13,161 bases of DNA, taken from Gemmatimonadota bacterium (GTDB lineage Bacteria; Gemmatimonadota; Gemmatimonadetes; Gemmatimonadales; GWC2-71-9). The translations under genes and the position numbers were made by a program. Below the pieces are notes generated by a model, which worked only from the letters and a program-made list of their open reading frames with translations, searched no databases and was not told the origin of the DNA. This document shows positions 1-6,807 of the stretch, piece after piece. Location: contig QHUE01000217.1 of assembly GCA_003221825.1 (NCBI GenBank), positions 1 through 13,161 of the forward strand, in the 5' to 3' direction. Position 1 is the stretch's first letter. Every line of letters starts with the position of its first letter.

Positions 1-214
1 TCGCGACGGTGTCGCTACTCCGGATGCGCACGCTCATCGAATCGGCGGCGTTCATCGCCCGTCCCACGGCGCGCGCGTTGGGGATCTTCGAGTTCGCGAG
101 GATACTGTCCTTCTGACGCTCCGTGAGCGTGTCACGATTGACGGTTTGGCCCGATTTGTCCGAGCCGCAGGCCAACACGGCCCAGAGGGGAGCCACGAGG
201 AGGATTGATTTCAT
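1..214 (-). CDS. Putative lipoprotein, N-terminal part (cut by window edge)
   Basis: The minus strand reads an open frame from an ATG at 214-212 through the left edge, giving the first 71 residues of a protein whose C-terminus is outside the window. It begins MKSILLVAPLWAVLAC, a short charged start, a hydrophobic stretch and a lipobox (VLAC, lipid cysteine at residue 16), so it should be exported and lipid-anchored. The mature part is polar and includes DTLTERQKDSIL and then IPNARAVGRAMNAAD. I associate this layout with uncharacterised small Gemmatimonadota proteins, but that is from memory and not a search. No catalytic motif is visible. It is divergent from the cyclase gene, with 62 nt between the two starts. 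No clear Shine-Dalgarno sequence lies at the right distance. The function is unknown. Confidence 0.7.
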   Translation of the reverse strand, partial: MKSILLVAPLWAVLACGSDKSGQTVNRDTLTERQKDSILANSKIPNARAVGRAMNAADSMSVRIRSSDTVA

Positions 215-276
215 GGCTCGCAACGATAACAATCTGCCCTACAGTTGCAACTCAACATGCTCACACAGGAGAGACC
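215..276. promoter_or_regulatory. Shared intergenic region of a divergent lipoprotein gene pair
   Basis: These 62 nt separate two divergent start codons and must hold the 5' signals of both genes unless the promoters lie inside the neighbouring coding sequence. The stretch is visibly less GC-rich than its surroundings. It contains an 8-nt perfect palindrome, GTTGCAAC, at 244-251, which could be an operator half or chance. I see no convincing -35/-10 pair on either strand. The only firm element is AGGAGAG at 267-273, the ribosome binding site of the plus-strand gene. Confidence 0.35.
267..273 (+). promoter_or_regulatory. Shine-Dalgarno site that fixes the cyclase-family start
   Basis: AGGAGAG lies 3 nt before the ATG at 277 (GGAG core 5 nt before it). 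It is the only good ribosome binding site near the 5' end of this frame, and it selects the start that produces a lipoprotein signal peptide. Confidence 0.75.
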
Positions 277-1065
277 ATGCGACGTTTGGCGATTGTCCCT
301 GCGCTCCTCGTGCTCGCGGCATGCAGCCAGCCATCCATCGCAGACCGCCTCGTGGCAGGCCACTGGGTGGACCTCACGTACGACTTCGACTCGACAACCA
401 TCTATTGGCCGACCGCTCAGCCCTTTCACCTCACCGTCGTCTCGGCGCAGCGGACGCCCGGCGGGTGGTACTATGCGGCGAATAACTTCAGCGCCGCAGA
501 GCACGGTGGCACACATCTCGATGCCCCGGTGCACTTCATAGAAAAGAAACACACCGCCGATCAGATTCCGCTGAGCCAGCTGATTGCGCCTGCCGTGGTC
601 ATCGACGTGCGCGCGAAAGCCGACTCCAATCCCGACTATCGCGTGCACCAGTCAGACATTACGGCCTGGGAAGGGGCGCACGGTGATATCCCGGAGGGCA
701 GCATCGTGCTGATCCGTACCGGTTGGGGTACGCGCTGGCCCGATCGCGCGCGCTACCTCGGCACCACGAAAACGGGCCCGGTAGGGGTCGCGCAACTGCA
801 TTTTCCTGGCCTGGACCTCGATGCGGCCCGTGCGCTGGTCCGCCGCAGGATCAGCGCGGTGGGAATCGACACGCCGAGCATCGATTACGGCCAGTCGACG
901 ACGTTCCAGGTCCATCGCCGGTTATTCGCCTCGAACGTGCCGGCGTTTGAGAATGTGGCGCACCTGGAGGGATTGCCGGTCACCGGGGCGCTCGTGATCG
1001 CGCTGCCGATGAAAATCAAAGGGGGCAGCGGCGGGCCGCTGCGGATCGTGGCGCTGCTGCCTTAG
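277..1065 (+). CDS. Lipoprotein-anchored cyclase-family (kynurenine formamidase-like) metal-dependent hydrolase
   Basis: The 262-residue product belongs to the cyclase/kynurenine formamidase family, whose members hydrolyse amides such as N-formylkynurenine with a divalent metal. The signature HGGTHLDAPVHF is at residues 76-87 (family metal ligands His, His, Asp and the nearby His). The second conserved part is at about 196-232: GIDTPSIDYG, then His213 in VHR and Glu225 in FEN, matching the family's later His and Glu. The start at 277 is preferred because AGGAGAG ends 3 nt upstream. It also yields a clean lipoprotein signal, MRRLAIVPALLVLAAC, with the lipid cysteine at 16. Upstream in-frame codons to 205 would hide this signal. 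Most family members are cytosolic, so envelope anchoring is the odd point. The stop overlaps that of the convergent PLP enzyme. The substrate cannot be read from sequence. Confidence 0.9.
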   Translation: MRRLAIVPALLVLAACSQPSIADRLVAGHWVDLTYDFDSTTIYWPTAQPFHLTVVSAQRTPGGWYYAANNFSAAEHGGTHLDAPVHFIEKKHTADQIPLSQLIAPAVVIDVRAKADSNPDYRVHQSDITAWEGAHGDIPEGSIVLIRTGWGTRWPDRARYLGTTKTGPVGVAQLHFPGLDLDAARALVRRRISAVGIDTPSIDYGQSTTFQVHRRLFASNVPAFENVAHLEGLPVTGALVIALPMKIKGGSGGPLRIVALLP

Positions 1066-2357
1066 GAAGCCGGCAAGCCTTTGCGCAGCACGTCTTCCAT
1101 CACGTCGGCAAAGCGATCGATCTCCGCCAGGGTGGTGTAGACGTTCGGCGTGATCCGCAGGCAGTTGAATTCGGGATGTGCGATCGGCGTCACGATGATC
1201 CGGTGCCGGTCGAACATGTAGCCCGCGAGCTTCCCGACATCGAGCTGCCCCGGGGTGAACGAGGCCAGCCCGCACGATTGCGCCGGGTCGTAGGGCGTCA
1301 GCAGCTTCACGCCGGGCACGCGCTCGAGCCGCTTCGCCCAGCGGTCGCGCAGGAACCGGAGGCGCGCCGCCTTGCGCTCCGGGCCGATGCCGTCCAGAAA
1401 GTCCAGCGCTTCCACGATGGCGTTGTGATTCGCCGCCGGATGGGTCCCGATCTCCTCGAACTTGCGCACGTTCTCGTTCATCTCGGGCGGCGCCGCCATC
1501 ATCGGCCAGATCTTGGCGATCTTCGACCGGCGGACGTAGAGGAACCCCGTGCCGATCGGCGCCGTGAGCCACTTGTGGAGGCTCGTGCCGTAGTAGTCGC
1601 AGTCCAGCTCGTCACGGGTAAACGGGAAATGCGCGTAGGCGTGCGCCCCGTCCACGATCACCTCGATGCCGCGCGCCCGGCCCAGCTGGCAGATCTGCTT
1701 CACGGGAAAGATCTGCCCCGTCAGGTTCGTGATGTGGCAGACATGAATGACCTTGGTGCGCGGCGTGATGGCGGCTTCGATGCGGCGCGCGAGATCGTCC
1801 TGCGACGGCGGCGGTACCGGGAAGGTGATCTGCTTCAGCACGATGCCGTCACGGCGCTCGCGCTGCTTCCACGTCGTGATCATGCGCGGGTAGTCCTGCG
1901 TGGTCGTGAGGACTTCATCGCCGCGCTGCAGCGGGAGGCCGAGCTGCACGATCTCGAGGGCCTCGCTCGCGTTGCGCGTGATCGCCATCTCTTCCGGATC
2001 GCAGCCAAAGTTCGCGGCCAGGCGCCGGCGCACCGCTTCGATCTCCGGCTCGATCCAGCCCCACATCGTGATGGCGGGGGCCTGGTTCGACACGGCGAGG
2101 TAGCGCTGGAACGCGGCGTTGACGACCCGGGGCGACGGCGCGACGCCGCCGTTGTTCAGGTTGATCATGCCGCGGTCGATGTCGAACGCCGCCTGGATCT
2201 CTCGCCAGAAGTCCTCGTCTTGCGCGACGTCGGCGGCACTCCTGCCGTCGACGCGTCGCGTGGCCGGCAGGATGCGCGACAGCGCGTCACTCCTGAGCGC
2301 GGGAAGCGTGGCAGTAGCGACGAACAGCGAACCGAGAAAGTGGCGACGCGTGGGCAT
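1062..2357 (-). CDS. Tat-exported class V aminotransferase-fold PLP enzyme (isopenicillin-N-epimerase-like)
   Basis: The 431-residue product has the PLP fold type I, class V pattern: NNGG near 68-71, a substrate/PLP loop TRNASEALE at 127-135, the cofactor-ring aspartate in VDGAHA (Asp236), and the Schiff-base lysine in TSLHKWL (Lys262). The overall pattern resembles isopenicillin N epimerase-like (CefD-type) proteins. Kynureninase and cysteine desulfurase share the fold, but the cysteine desulfurase catalytic-Cys loop is absent. The N-terminus TRRHFLGSLFVATATLPAL is a twin-arginine signal, which fits export of a folded cofactor enzyme. The ATG at 2357 is chosen because GAGG (2367-2364) lies 6 nt upstream and it starts right at the Tat signal. 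Longer versions of the frame run into the neighbouring gene. It follows the DUF2784 remnant by 8 nt. The reaction and substrate are unknown. Confidence 0.88.
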   Translation of the reverse strand: MPTRRHFLGSLFVATATLPALRSDALSRILPATRRVDGRSAADVAQDEDFWREIQAAFDIDRGMINLNNGGVAPSPRVVNAAFQRYLAVSNQAPAITMWGWIEPEIEAVRRRLAANFGCDPEEMAITRNASEALEIVQLGLPLQRGDEVLTTTQDYPRMITTWKQRERRDGIVLKQITFPVPPPSQDDLARRIEAAITPRTKVIHVCHITNLTGQIFPVKQICQLGRARGIEVIVDGAHAYAHFPFTRDELDCDYYGTSLHKWLTAPIGTGFLYVRRSKIAKIWPMMAAPPEMNENVRKFEEIGTHPAANHNAIVEALDFLDGIGPERKAARLRFLRDRWAKRLERVPGVKLLTPYDPAQSCGLASFTPGQLDVGKLAGYMFDRHRIIVTPIAHPEFNCLRITPNVYTTLAEIDRFADVMEDVLRKGLPAS

Positions 2358-2365
2358 CGGGAGCC

Positions 2366-2596
2366 TCAGGGACCTCGGGTGAGTCGACGGATCAACATGC
2401 CATAGGCGAACGCATTGATCACCAGCACGGCGGTGCCCAGCACCGCCTGGATGCGCGACGTGAGACCGGACGGATAGATCGCCGGTACCAGGTAATGCTC
2501 GATGAAGCCGCCGCCATAGCCTGCCTGTCCGGCCCGGGTGCGTAAGCCGTTCTCGAGCGGCGTGAGCGGGCAAATCCAGCCGCGGTATTCGATCAG
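2366..2596 (-). pseudogene. 5'-truncated remnant of a DUF2784 membrane protein
   Basis: The frame ending in TGA at 2368-2366 encodes 76 residues that I recognise as the C-terminal two thirds of a DUF2784 protein. The segments are LIEYRGWICPLTPLEN, AGYGGGFIEHYLVPAIYP and SGLTSRIQAVLG, followed by a hydrophobic segment and a basic tail. Family members are about 120-130 residues and start with a membrane segment before this point. Here homology begins at the LIE codon ending at 2596. Upstream the frame turns into out-of-frame sequence of the preceding lipoprotein gene. No ATG, GTG or TTG with a ribosome binding site was found near the break, and the missing N-terminus was not found in the other frames. 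The intact gene probably once preceded the aminotransferase, whose start is only 8 nt beyond this stop. A deletion or rearrangement is the likely cause. Expression as a short protein is not excluded. Confidence 0.7.
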
Positions 2597-2613
2597 GCTT
2601 TGCGATTGCGGAT

Positions 2614-3732
2614 TTACAGGCCGGCGAACGTCCCGACCGGCGCGAACAGGTTGGACACCGTATCGCCGAAGTGCTCGAAGGCATCGAATAGCGCGTCCAG
2701 CGCGGCCAGGTCTGCAGCCGTCAACGGCTGGCCGCCCGCATCGACCCAATGCGTCGCGGGATCCGTCGGATCGCCGCTGATCGACGCCACGGGGTGACCG
2801 TCGACCGAGACGGTCACGCTGACGGTGACCGAGTTGTCGGTGGTGTTGAGCGTGATGTGTCCCACCGCCCGCACCGTCTGGCCATTCTGAATCAACCGGA
2901 AGTCAGCATTGATATTGATGTTCGGATTGTCGAACGACACCGATTCGTTGAGCATCAACGTTATCGCCGGGTTGTTCAACGCGAACGTCGCGTGTACGCT
3001 CGCGCCGCTCGCATTCACCGTGAGCGTTTCGTCGAACGACAGCGTCTTGTTGTTGTCGCCGCTGAGTCCGTTCGTGATCGTCCCGGAAACACTCGCCGTG
3101 GCGGATGTCGCGGAGCTGGTGAACGAGGCCGTGTAATCGACATACGTCGTCGTCCCACCCGGGCCTTTGACGAGGACCTGCAGCTGCAGCTTGGTCGCCG
3201 TGCTCTGATCGATGATGTCGAGCGTGCCGATGGCGCTCACGGGCTCGACGACGGCGCCGTCCAGGCCGGTCGCATAGAGGACGAACCGCACGCCATTCAG
3301 GTTGGCGACGGTCCCACCCTGCCACCGGTACTGATTGAGCGACGTGTCCCACTCGAAGACGCGGCCATACAGCGAGTCCGGAATGATCCGGCCTTGCGCC
3401 GCGGAGATGCTGAGATTCGGCACCATCGCCTGCAGCTTTTGCGCCTGCCGCAGATTCGACAGGAACATCCGGCCGCCGGTCCGGGCGAGCTTGGGCTCCA
3501 GCGTCTCGATCAGCGTCGCCGCGGGGCGGAAGGCTGGCGCGGTCGCCACGTCGAGCATCGTCGCGGCGGTCGAGAAGCTGCGGAAGACGTCGCTATCGAA
3601 AGCGGAATCAACCGACGAGAGATTGGCAGAGACCGCCGCCGGATCGTTGAAATCGACCGGGGACGGCGCGTCTTTGCCGCACGCCGCCACCGCGAAGCCG
3701 AGCACGACCCCGGCACGAAGGAGCAACCGCAT
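2614..3732 (-). CDS. Lipoprotein of unknown function
   Basis: I do not recognise a family for this 372-residue protein. It begins MRLLLRAGVVLGFAVAAC, a lipoprotein signal with the lipid cysteine at residue 18, followed by a Pro/Asp-containing linker. The first third is rich in Ala, Leu and Ser and looks helical. The middle is rich in Thr, Val, Ser and Asn, with alternating polar and hydrophobic residues (for example NNPAITLMLNESVSF and ITLNTTDNSVTVSVTVSVDG), suggesting beta-strands. The C-terminus (ADLAALDALFDAFEHFG) looks helical again. No catalytic or metal motif is evident. GGGAGG (3742-3737) lies 4 nt before the ATG; a TTG 4 codons upstream would begin at the ribosome binding site itself and is less likely. 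It is separated from mnmA by 90 nt, so it may have its own promoter. Its stop lies 17 nt before the DUF2784 homology. Confidence 0.75.
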   Translation of the reverse strand: MRLLLRAGVVLGFAVAACGKDAPSPVDFNDPAAVSANLSSVDSAFDSDVFRSFSTAATMLDVATAPAFRPAATLIETLEPKLARTGGRMFLSNLRQAQKLQAMVPNLSISAAQGRIIPDSLYGRVFEWDTSLNQYRWQGGTVANLNGVRFVLYATGLDGAVVEPVSAIGTLDIIDQSTATKLQLQVLVKGPGGTTTYVDYTASFTSSATSATASVSGTITNGLSGDNNKTLSFDETLTVNASGASVHATFALNNPAITLMLNESVSFDNPNININADFRLIQNGQTVRAVGHITLNTTDNSVTVSVTVSVDGHPVASISGDPTDPATHWVDAGGQPLTAADLAALDALFDAFEHFGDTVSNLFAPVGTFAGL

Positions 3733-3788
3733 ACAGCCTCCCAAGAGGAATTGTGGGGACGAATTTGAATTCTGCAGGCGCTCGGGCT

Positions 3789-3807
3789 GGAGGGGCTGTG
3801 ACCCTCC
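3789..3807 (-). terminator. Weak hairpin after mnmA, possible terminator
   Basis: Downstream of the mnmA stop, GGAGGG and CCCTCC form a perfect 6-bp stem around a 7-nt loop. There is no T-tract directly after it in the direction of transcription. It could be a weak intrinsic terminator, a transcript 3' end, or chance in GC-rich DNA. Confidence 0.25.
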
Positions 3808-3822
3808 GCACGCCGCGGTCGG

Positions 3823-4875
3823 CTAGGCGATGACCCCACCACCGAGCAATCGATCGTCGGCGTCGTACAGCACGCCCGATTGCCCTGGAGTAATCGCCCG
3901 GACCGGCTCGGCAAGCCGGAGCGCGATGCGGTCGCCCGCTTGCGCAGCAATCGTGCCGGGGACGGCACGCGCGCGATAGCGGCACTGCACCCAGACGGCG
4001 TCCCCTGGCGTGAGCGGATCGACCAGCCAGTTGACCTCTTCGAGAGACAGCTCGTGTCCGAACAACTCCGCGCCGCGGCCAACGACGACTTCACGCGTCT
4101 CGGGGCGGATCGCGACGACATACAGCGGCTCGGCCGAGCCGCCGGGCAAGCCGCGGCGCTGGCCCACCGTATAGCGGGCGAAGCCGTCGTGCTCGCCGAT
4201 CACCTCGCCGCTCGTAGTGACGAGTGGACCCGGCACCAGCGCAGGCGCGCCCGCGGGAAGATGGCGCTCGAGCACCCCGACGTAATCGTCATCCGGCACG
4301 AAACAGATCTCGACGGACTCGGCCTTCTCGGCCGTGACGAGCCCCAGCTTCCGTGCCGCCGCCCGCGTCTCGGCCTTCGTCAGCCCGCCGATCGGTGTGA
4401 GCATGCGGCGTACGACCGTGCGATCGATGCCCCACAGGAAATACGACTGGTCTTTCTGCCGGTCGTGGCCGCGAAACAGCGCGCCATCCGCGGCGATGGC
4501 GTAGTGCCCGGTCGCAATCGCATCGCAGTCGAGGGCATCGGCATGATAAAGAAAGTCGCGGAACTTGGTGAACGAATTGCAGCGGACGCAGGGGATCGGC
4601 GTCCGCCCGCGCGCGTACTCGGCGACGAAATTGTCGATCACGTCATGCCCGAACCGGTCCTCGAGATTGAGGACGTAGTGGGGAATGCCGAGCCGGTGCG
4701 CGACCAGCTTCGCGTCGGTGATCGAGTCGAGGGAGCAGCACGGCCGGTCGGGAACGCTGTCGCCGTAACAGAACAGTTTCATCGTCGCGCCGATGACCTC
4801 GTGACCCTGCTCGACGAGCAGCGCCGCGGCGACCGAGGAGTCGACGCCGCCCGACATCGCCACCAGGACTCTCAT
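3823..4875 (-). CDS. mnmA: tRNA-specific 2-thiouridylase MnmA
   Basis: MnmA adenylates and thiolates uridine 34 of tRNAs for Lys, Glu and Gln in the cytoplasm. The 350-residue protein has the ATP-pyrophosphatase P-loop SGGVDSS at 8-14. The first catalytic cysteine region is GRTPIPCVRCNSFTKF (Cys99, with Cys96 forming CxxC). KDQSYFLWG is at 141-149, and the second cysteine is in VEICFVPDDD (Cys191). The C-terminal half carries the YTVGQRRGL element and the beta-barrel RNA-binding part. Length is close to the usual 340-380 residues. The ATG overlaps the TGA of the upstream cysteine desulfurase (ATGA, 4875-4872), and no separate ribosome binding site is seen, so translational coupling is likely. 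A further Cys pair, PCCSLDS at 45-51, is present. It is the last gene of the packed minus-strand string. Confidence 0.97.
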   Translation of the reverse strand: MRVLVAMSGGVDSSVAAALLVEQGHEVIGATMKLFCYGDSVPDRPCCSLDSITDAKLVAHRLGIPHYVLNLEDRFGHDVIDNFVAEYARGRTPIPCVRCNSFTKFRDFLYHADALDCDAIATGHYAIAADGALFRGHDRQKDQSYFLWGIDRTVVRRMLTPIGGLTKAETRAAARKLGLVTAEKAESVEICFVPDDDYVGVLERHLPAGAPALVPGPLVTTSGEVIGEHDGFARYTVGQRRGLPGGSAEPLYVVAIRPETREVVVGRGAELFGHELSLEEVNWLVDPLTPGDAVWVQCRYRARAVPGTIAAQAGDRIALRLAEPVRAITPGQSGVLYDADDRLLGGGVIA

Positions 4876-6059
4876 CGGTGCAAGACGGTCGACAGCGACC
4901 GCACCTTCTCCACGATTCGCGGCAGCGCGGCGGCCACGGCGTCCACGTCGTCGATCGTGCTGTCCTTGCCGAACGAGAACCGCAGCGCGGCCACACCCAG
5001 CTCGCGCGGCACGCCCATGGCGGTGAGCACGTGCGAGGGCTCGACGGCGCCGGTACTGCAGGCGGACCCGGACGAGCAGGCGATCCCGGCGAGGTCGAGA
5101 TGCATCAGCAGCGCCTCGCTGTCGGTTCCGGGGATCGACACGTTCGAGATGTGCGGCGCGCGCTCGCCCTGCCAGCCGTTGATCACGGCGTCAGGCACGA
5201 TCGCGAGCACGCGGCGCTCCAGCTCGTCGCGCAGCTCGTGCAACCGCGTGGCGAGCGCGTGCTGTTCCGCGGCGGCCAGGCGGGCCGCCACGCCCAGCCC
5301 GACGATGCCTGGCACATTCTCGGTGCCGGGCCGGATGCCGTACTGCTGCCCGCCGCCGTGGATGATCGCTTCGACCGCCTGGCGGTCACGCACGATGAGC
5401 GCGCCGACGCCCTTAGGAGCGCCGATCTTGTGACCGGAGATGGTGAGGAGTGTGCAGCCTGAGTCTTGGATCGATACCGGAAGCTTGCCGAAAGCCTGGA
5501 CAGCGTCGGAGTGGAACAGGACACCCGCCGGGGCGGGGACCTCACGACATCGCGCGGCCAGCTCGGCAACAGGCTGCAACGTGCCCACTTCGTTGTTCAC
5601 CCACATCACACTCACGACCGCGACGCCGCGCTCGAGGGCCTTCTCGAGGGCGTCGCGCTCGATCTGTCCCGAGGCCGTCACCGGGAGAATGATCTCCTCC
5701 CCGCCCAGGTGCTTGACCGCGTGCGCGGCGGCGAGCGCCGCCTTGTGCTCGGTGGCCGAGACGGCGACTCGGAAGGGACCGTTGCGATCGCGCGCCGCGA
5801 GCGCGGCGCCGATGATCGCGAGGTTATCGGCCTCGGTGCCGCCGGATGTGAAGACGACCTGATTCGGCTCGGCCCCGAGGGCGCCGGCGACGGCGCGCTT
5901 CGCCTCTTCGATGCCGGCCCGCGCGGCGCGCCCGAAGCGGTGTGCCGAAGAAGGATTGCCGAAGGCTTCCTTCCCCAGATACGGGAGCATGGCCTCCAGC
6001 ACCTCCGGCCGCACCGGAGTCGTCGCAGCGTTGTCGAGATACGTGATGCGCTTGGTCAT
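4872..6059 (-). CDS. nifS: Cysteine desulfurase, NifS/IscS type
   Basis: This PLP enzyme converts cysteine to alanine and carries the sulfur as a persulfide for thio-transfer or Fe-S assembly. The 395-residue sequence starts MTKRITYLDNAATTP. It has the substrate region FTSGGTEADNLA (70-81), HK in SATEHKAAL, and the Schiff-base lysine in ISGHKIGAPKG (Lys211). RPGTENVPG follows at 243-251, then the catalytic-cysteine loop ACSSGSACSTG with Cys334 as the expected persulfide carrier. It overlaps mnmA by 4 nt and follows bshB1 by 19 nt. This layout resembles the Bacillus yrvO-mnmA pair, where the desulfurase serves MnmA directly. No iscU, iscR or tus genes are in the window, so I infer a tRNA-thiolation role rather than general Fe-S assembly. 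The start has no clear Shine-Dalgarno sequence but sits at the family's usual N-terminus. Confidence 0.95.
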   Translation of the reverse strand: MTKRITYLDNAATTPVRPEVLEAMLPYLGKEAFGNPSSAHRFGRAARAGIEEAKRAVAGALGAEPNQVVFTSGGTEADNLAIIGAALAARDRNGPFRVAVSATEHKAALAAAHAVKHLGGEEIILPVTASGQIERDALEKALERGVAVVSVMWVNNEVGTLQPVAELAARCREVPAPAGVLFHSDAVQAFGKLPVSIQDSGCTLLTISGHKIGAPKGVGALIVRDRQAVEAIIHGGGQQYGIRPGTENVPGIVGLGVAARLAAAEQHALATRLHELRDELERRVLAIVPDAVINGWQGERAPHISNVSIPGTDSEALLMHLDLAGIACSSGSACSTGAVEPSHVLTAMGVPRELGVAALRFSFGKDSTIDDVDAVAAALPRIVEKVRSLSTVLHR

Positions 6060-6078
6060 GGAGGGCCCAATTTACCAA

Positions 6079-6807
6079 CTAGATGGACTGCACGCCAAGT
6101 TGGAGCACGTCGTCCACCTCCAGGGTCTCCGCCGTGTAGAACGGCTCGCCGTAGCGGCGCCGGATCAGCGAACCATAATGGGCCGACTGCACCCGGATCA
6201 GCTCGTACAGGTCCTGGCCGGTGGGGTGGATCTCGCCGGCCGCCTTGGCGCCGGCGAACTGCGATGCGTAGCAGCGAATCGCGTCCATCTTCTTCTCGAA
6301 CACGTCGGAGATATCCACCACGAACGTCGGCTTGACCGGGTCCTCTCGATACGCGAGGGCGTAGAGGAGCTTGTACGGCCGGTGGGCATCGCCACCCTTG
6401 CCGGGCGCATACTTCGCCAGGCCGGCGAGATAGCAGGCGTCGCGTCCCAGCTCCGAGGCTGTGCGGTGATCGGGATGGCGTCCAACCGAGTACGGCAGGA
6501 TGACGACACGTGGTTTTGCTCGACGTATCAGCTCGACGATTTTCTTTCTCGACGCCTCATCGTTTGTGAGATGCGCATCCGGCATCTTGGCATTCAGCCT
6601 CAGCGGGACGCCGAGCGTCTTCGCTGCACGCTCGGCCTCCGCGGCGCGGGTTGCCGCGTCGCCGCGCGTCCCCATTTCGCCCTGCGTCAGATCCAGGATC
6701 CCGACGCGGTGGCCGGCGAGGACCGCCTTCGCGAGCGTGCCGCCGCACGTCAGCTCGACGTCGTCGCGATGCGCGGCGATCGCCAGGAGATCGACCTGCT
6801 CACTCAT
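6079..6807 (-). CDS. bshB1: Bacillithiol biosynthesis deacetylase BshB1
   Basis: BshB1 removes the acetyl group from GlcNAc-malate, giving GlcN-malate, the step before cysteine is added by BshC. The 242-residue product is a LmbE/PIG-L-like zinc hydrolase. The N-terminal metal motif reads AHRDDVE at 12-18 (His13, Asp15, Asp16), followed by the second half RHPDH at 110-114. Specific BshB1 similarity comes from GILDLTQGEMGTRG (36-49), the GLAKY segment, TFVVDIS and the KKMDAIRCYASQF region. The usual proline in HPDD is Arg14 here. The ATG at 6807 is preferred because translation then starts at the conserved core; a longer frame runs into the upstream permease. It overlaps the end of that permease by 8 nt, with GAGG 9 nt upstream. 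bshA and bshC are not in the window. Confidence 0.93.
   Translation of the reverse strand: MSEQVDLLAIAAHRDDVELTCGGTLAKAVLAGHRVGILDLTQGEMGTRGDAATRAAEAERAAKTLGVPLRLNAKMPDAHLTNDEASRKKIVELIRRAKPRVVILPYSVGRHPDHRTASELGRDACYLAGLAKYAPGKGGDAHRPYKLLYALAYREDPVKPTFVVDISDVFEKKMDAIRCYASQFAGAKAAGEIHPTGQDLYELIRVQSAHYGSLIRRRYGEPFYTAETLEVDDVLQLGVQSI

Noticed and set aside
1063..1078. Possible bidirectional terminator between the convergent genes (CCGG-centred inverted repeat)
   Set aside because: The stem is very short, has no T-tract, and lies inside the aminotransferase coding sequence.
2358..2684. N-terminal extension of the aminotransferase frame
   Set aside because: It would overlap the DUF2784 remnant and the lipoprotein gene, removes the Tat signal from the N-terminus, and ignores the ribosome binding site at 2364-2367.
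2597..2760. Missing N-terminus of the DUF2784 protein in another frame (simple frameshift)
   Set aside because: The other minus-strand frames here encode the lipoprotein C-terminus or Arg/Ser-rich noise, with no membrane segment resembling the family start.
2749..3768. Plus-strand open frame of 339 codons opposite the unknown lipoprotein
   Set aside because: The opposite frame has a lipoprotein signal and a good ribosome binding site; this one is Arg-rich without any motif.
3880..5433. Plus-strand open frame of 517 codons opposite mnmA and the cysteine desulfurase
   Set aside because: It lies antisense to two genes with intact catalytic motifs, is Arg/Asp-rich with no recognisable domain, and is typical of shadow frames in GC-rich DNA.
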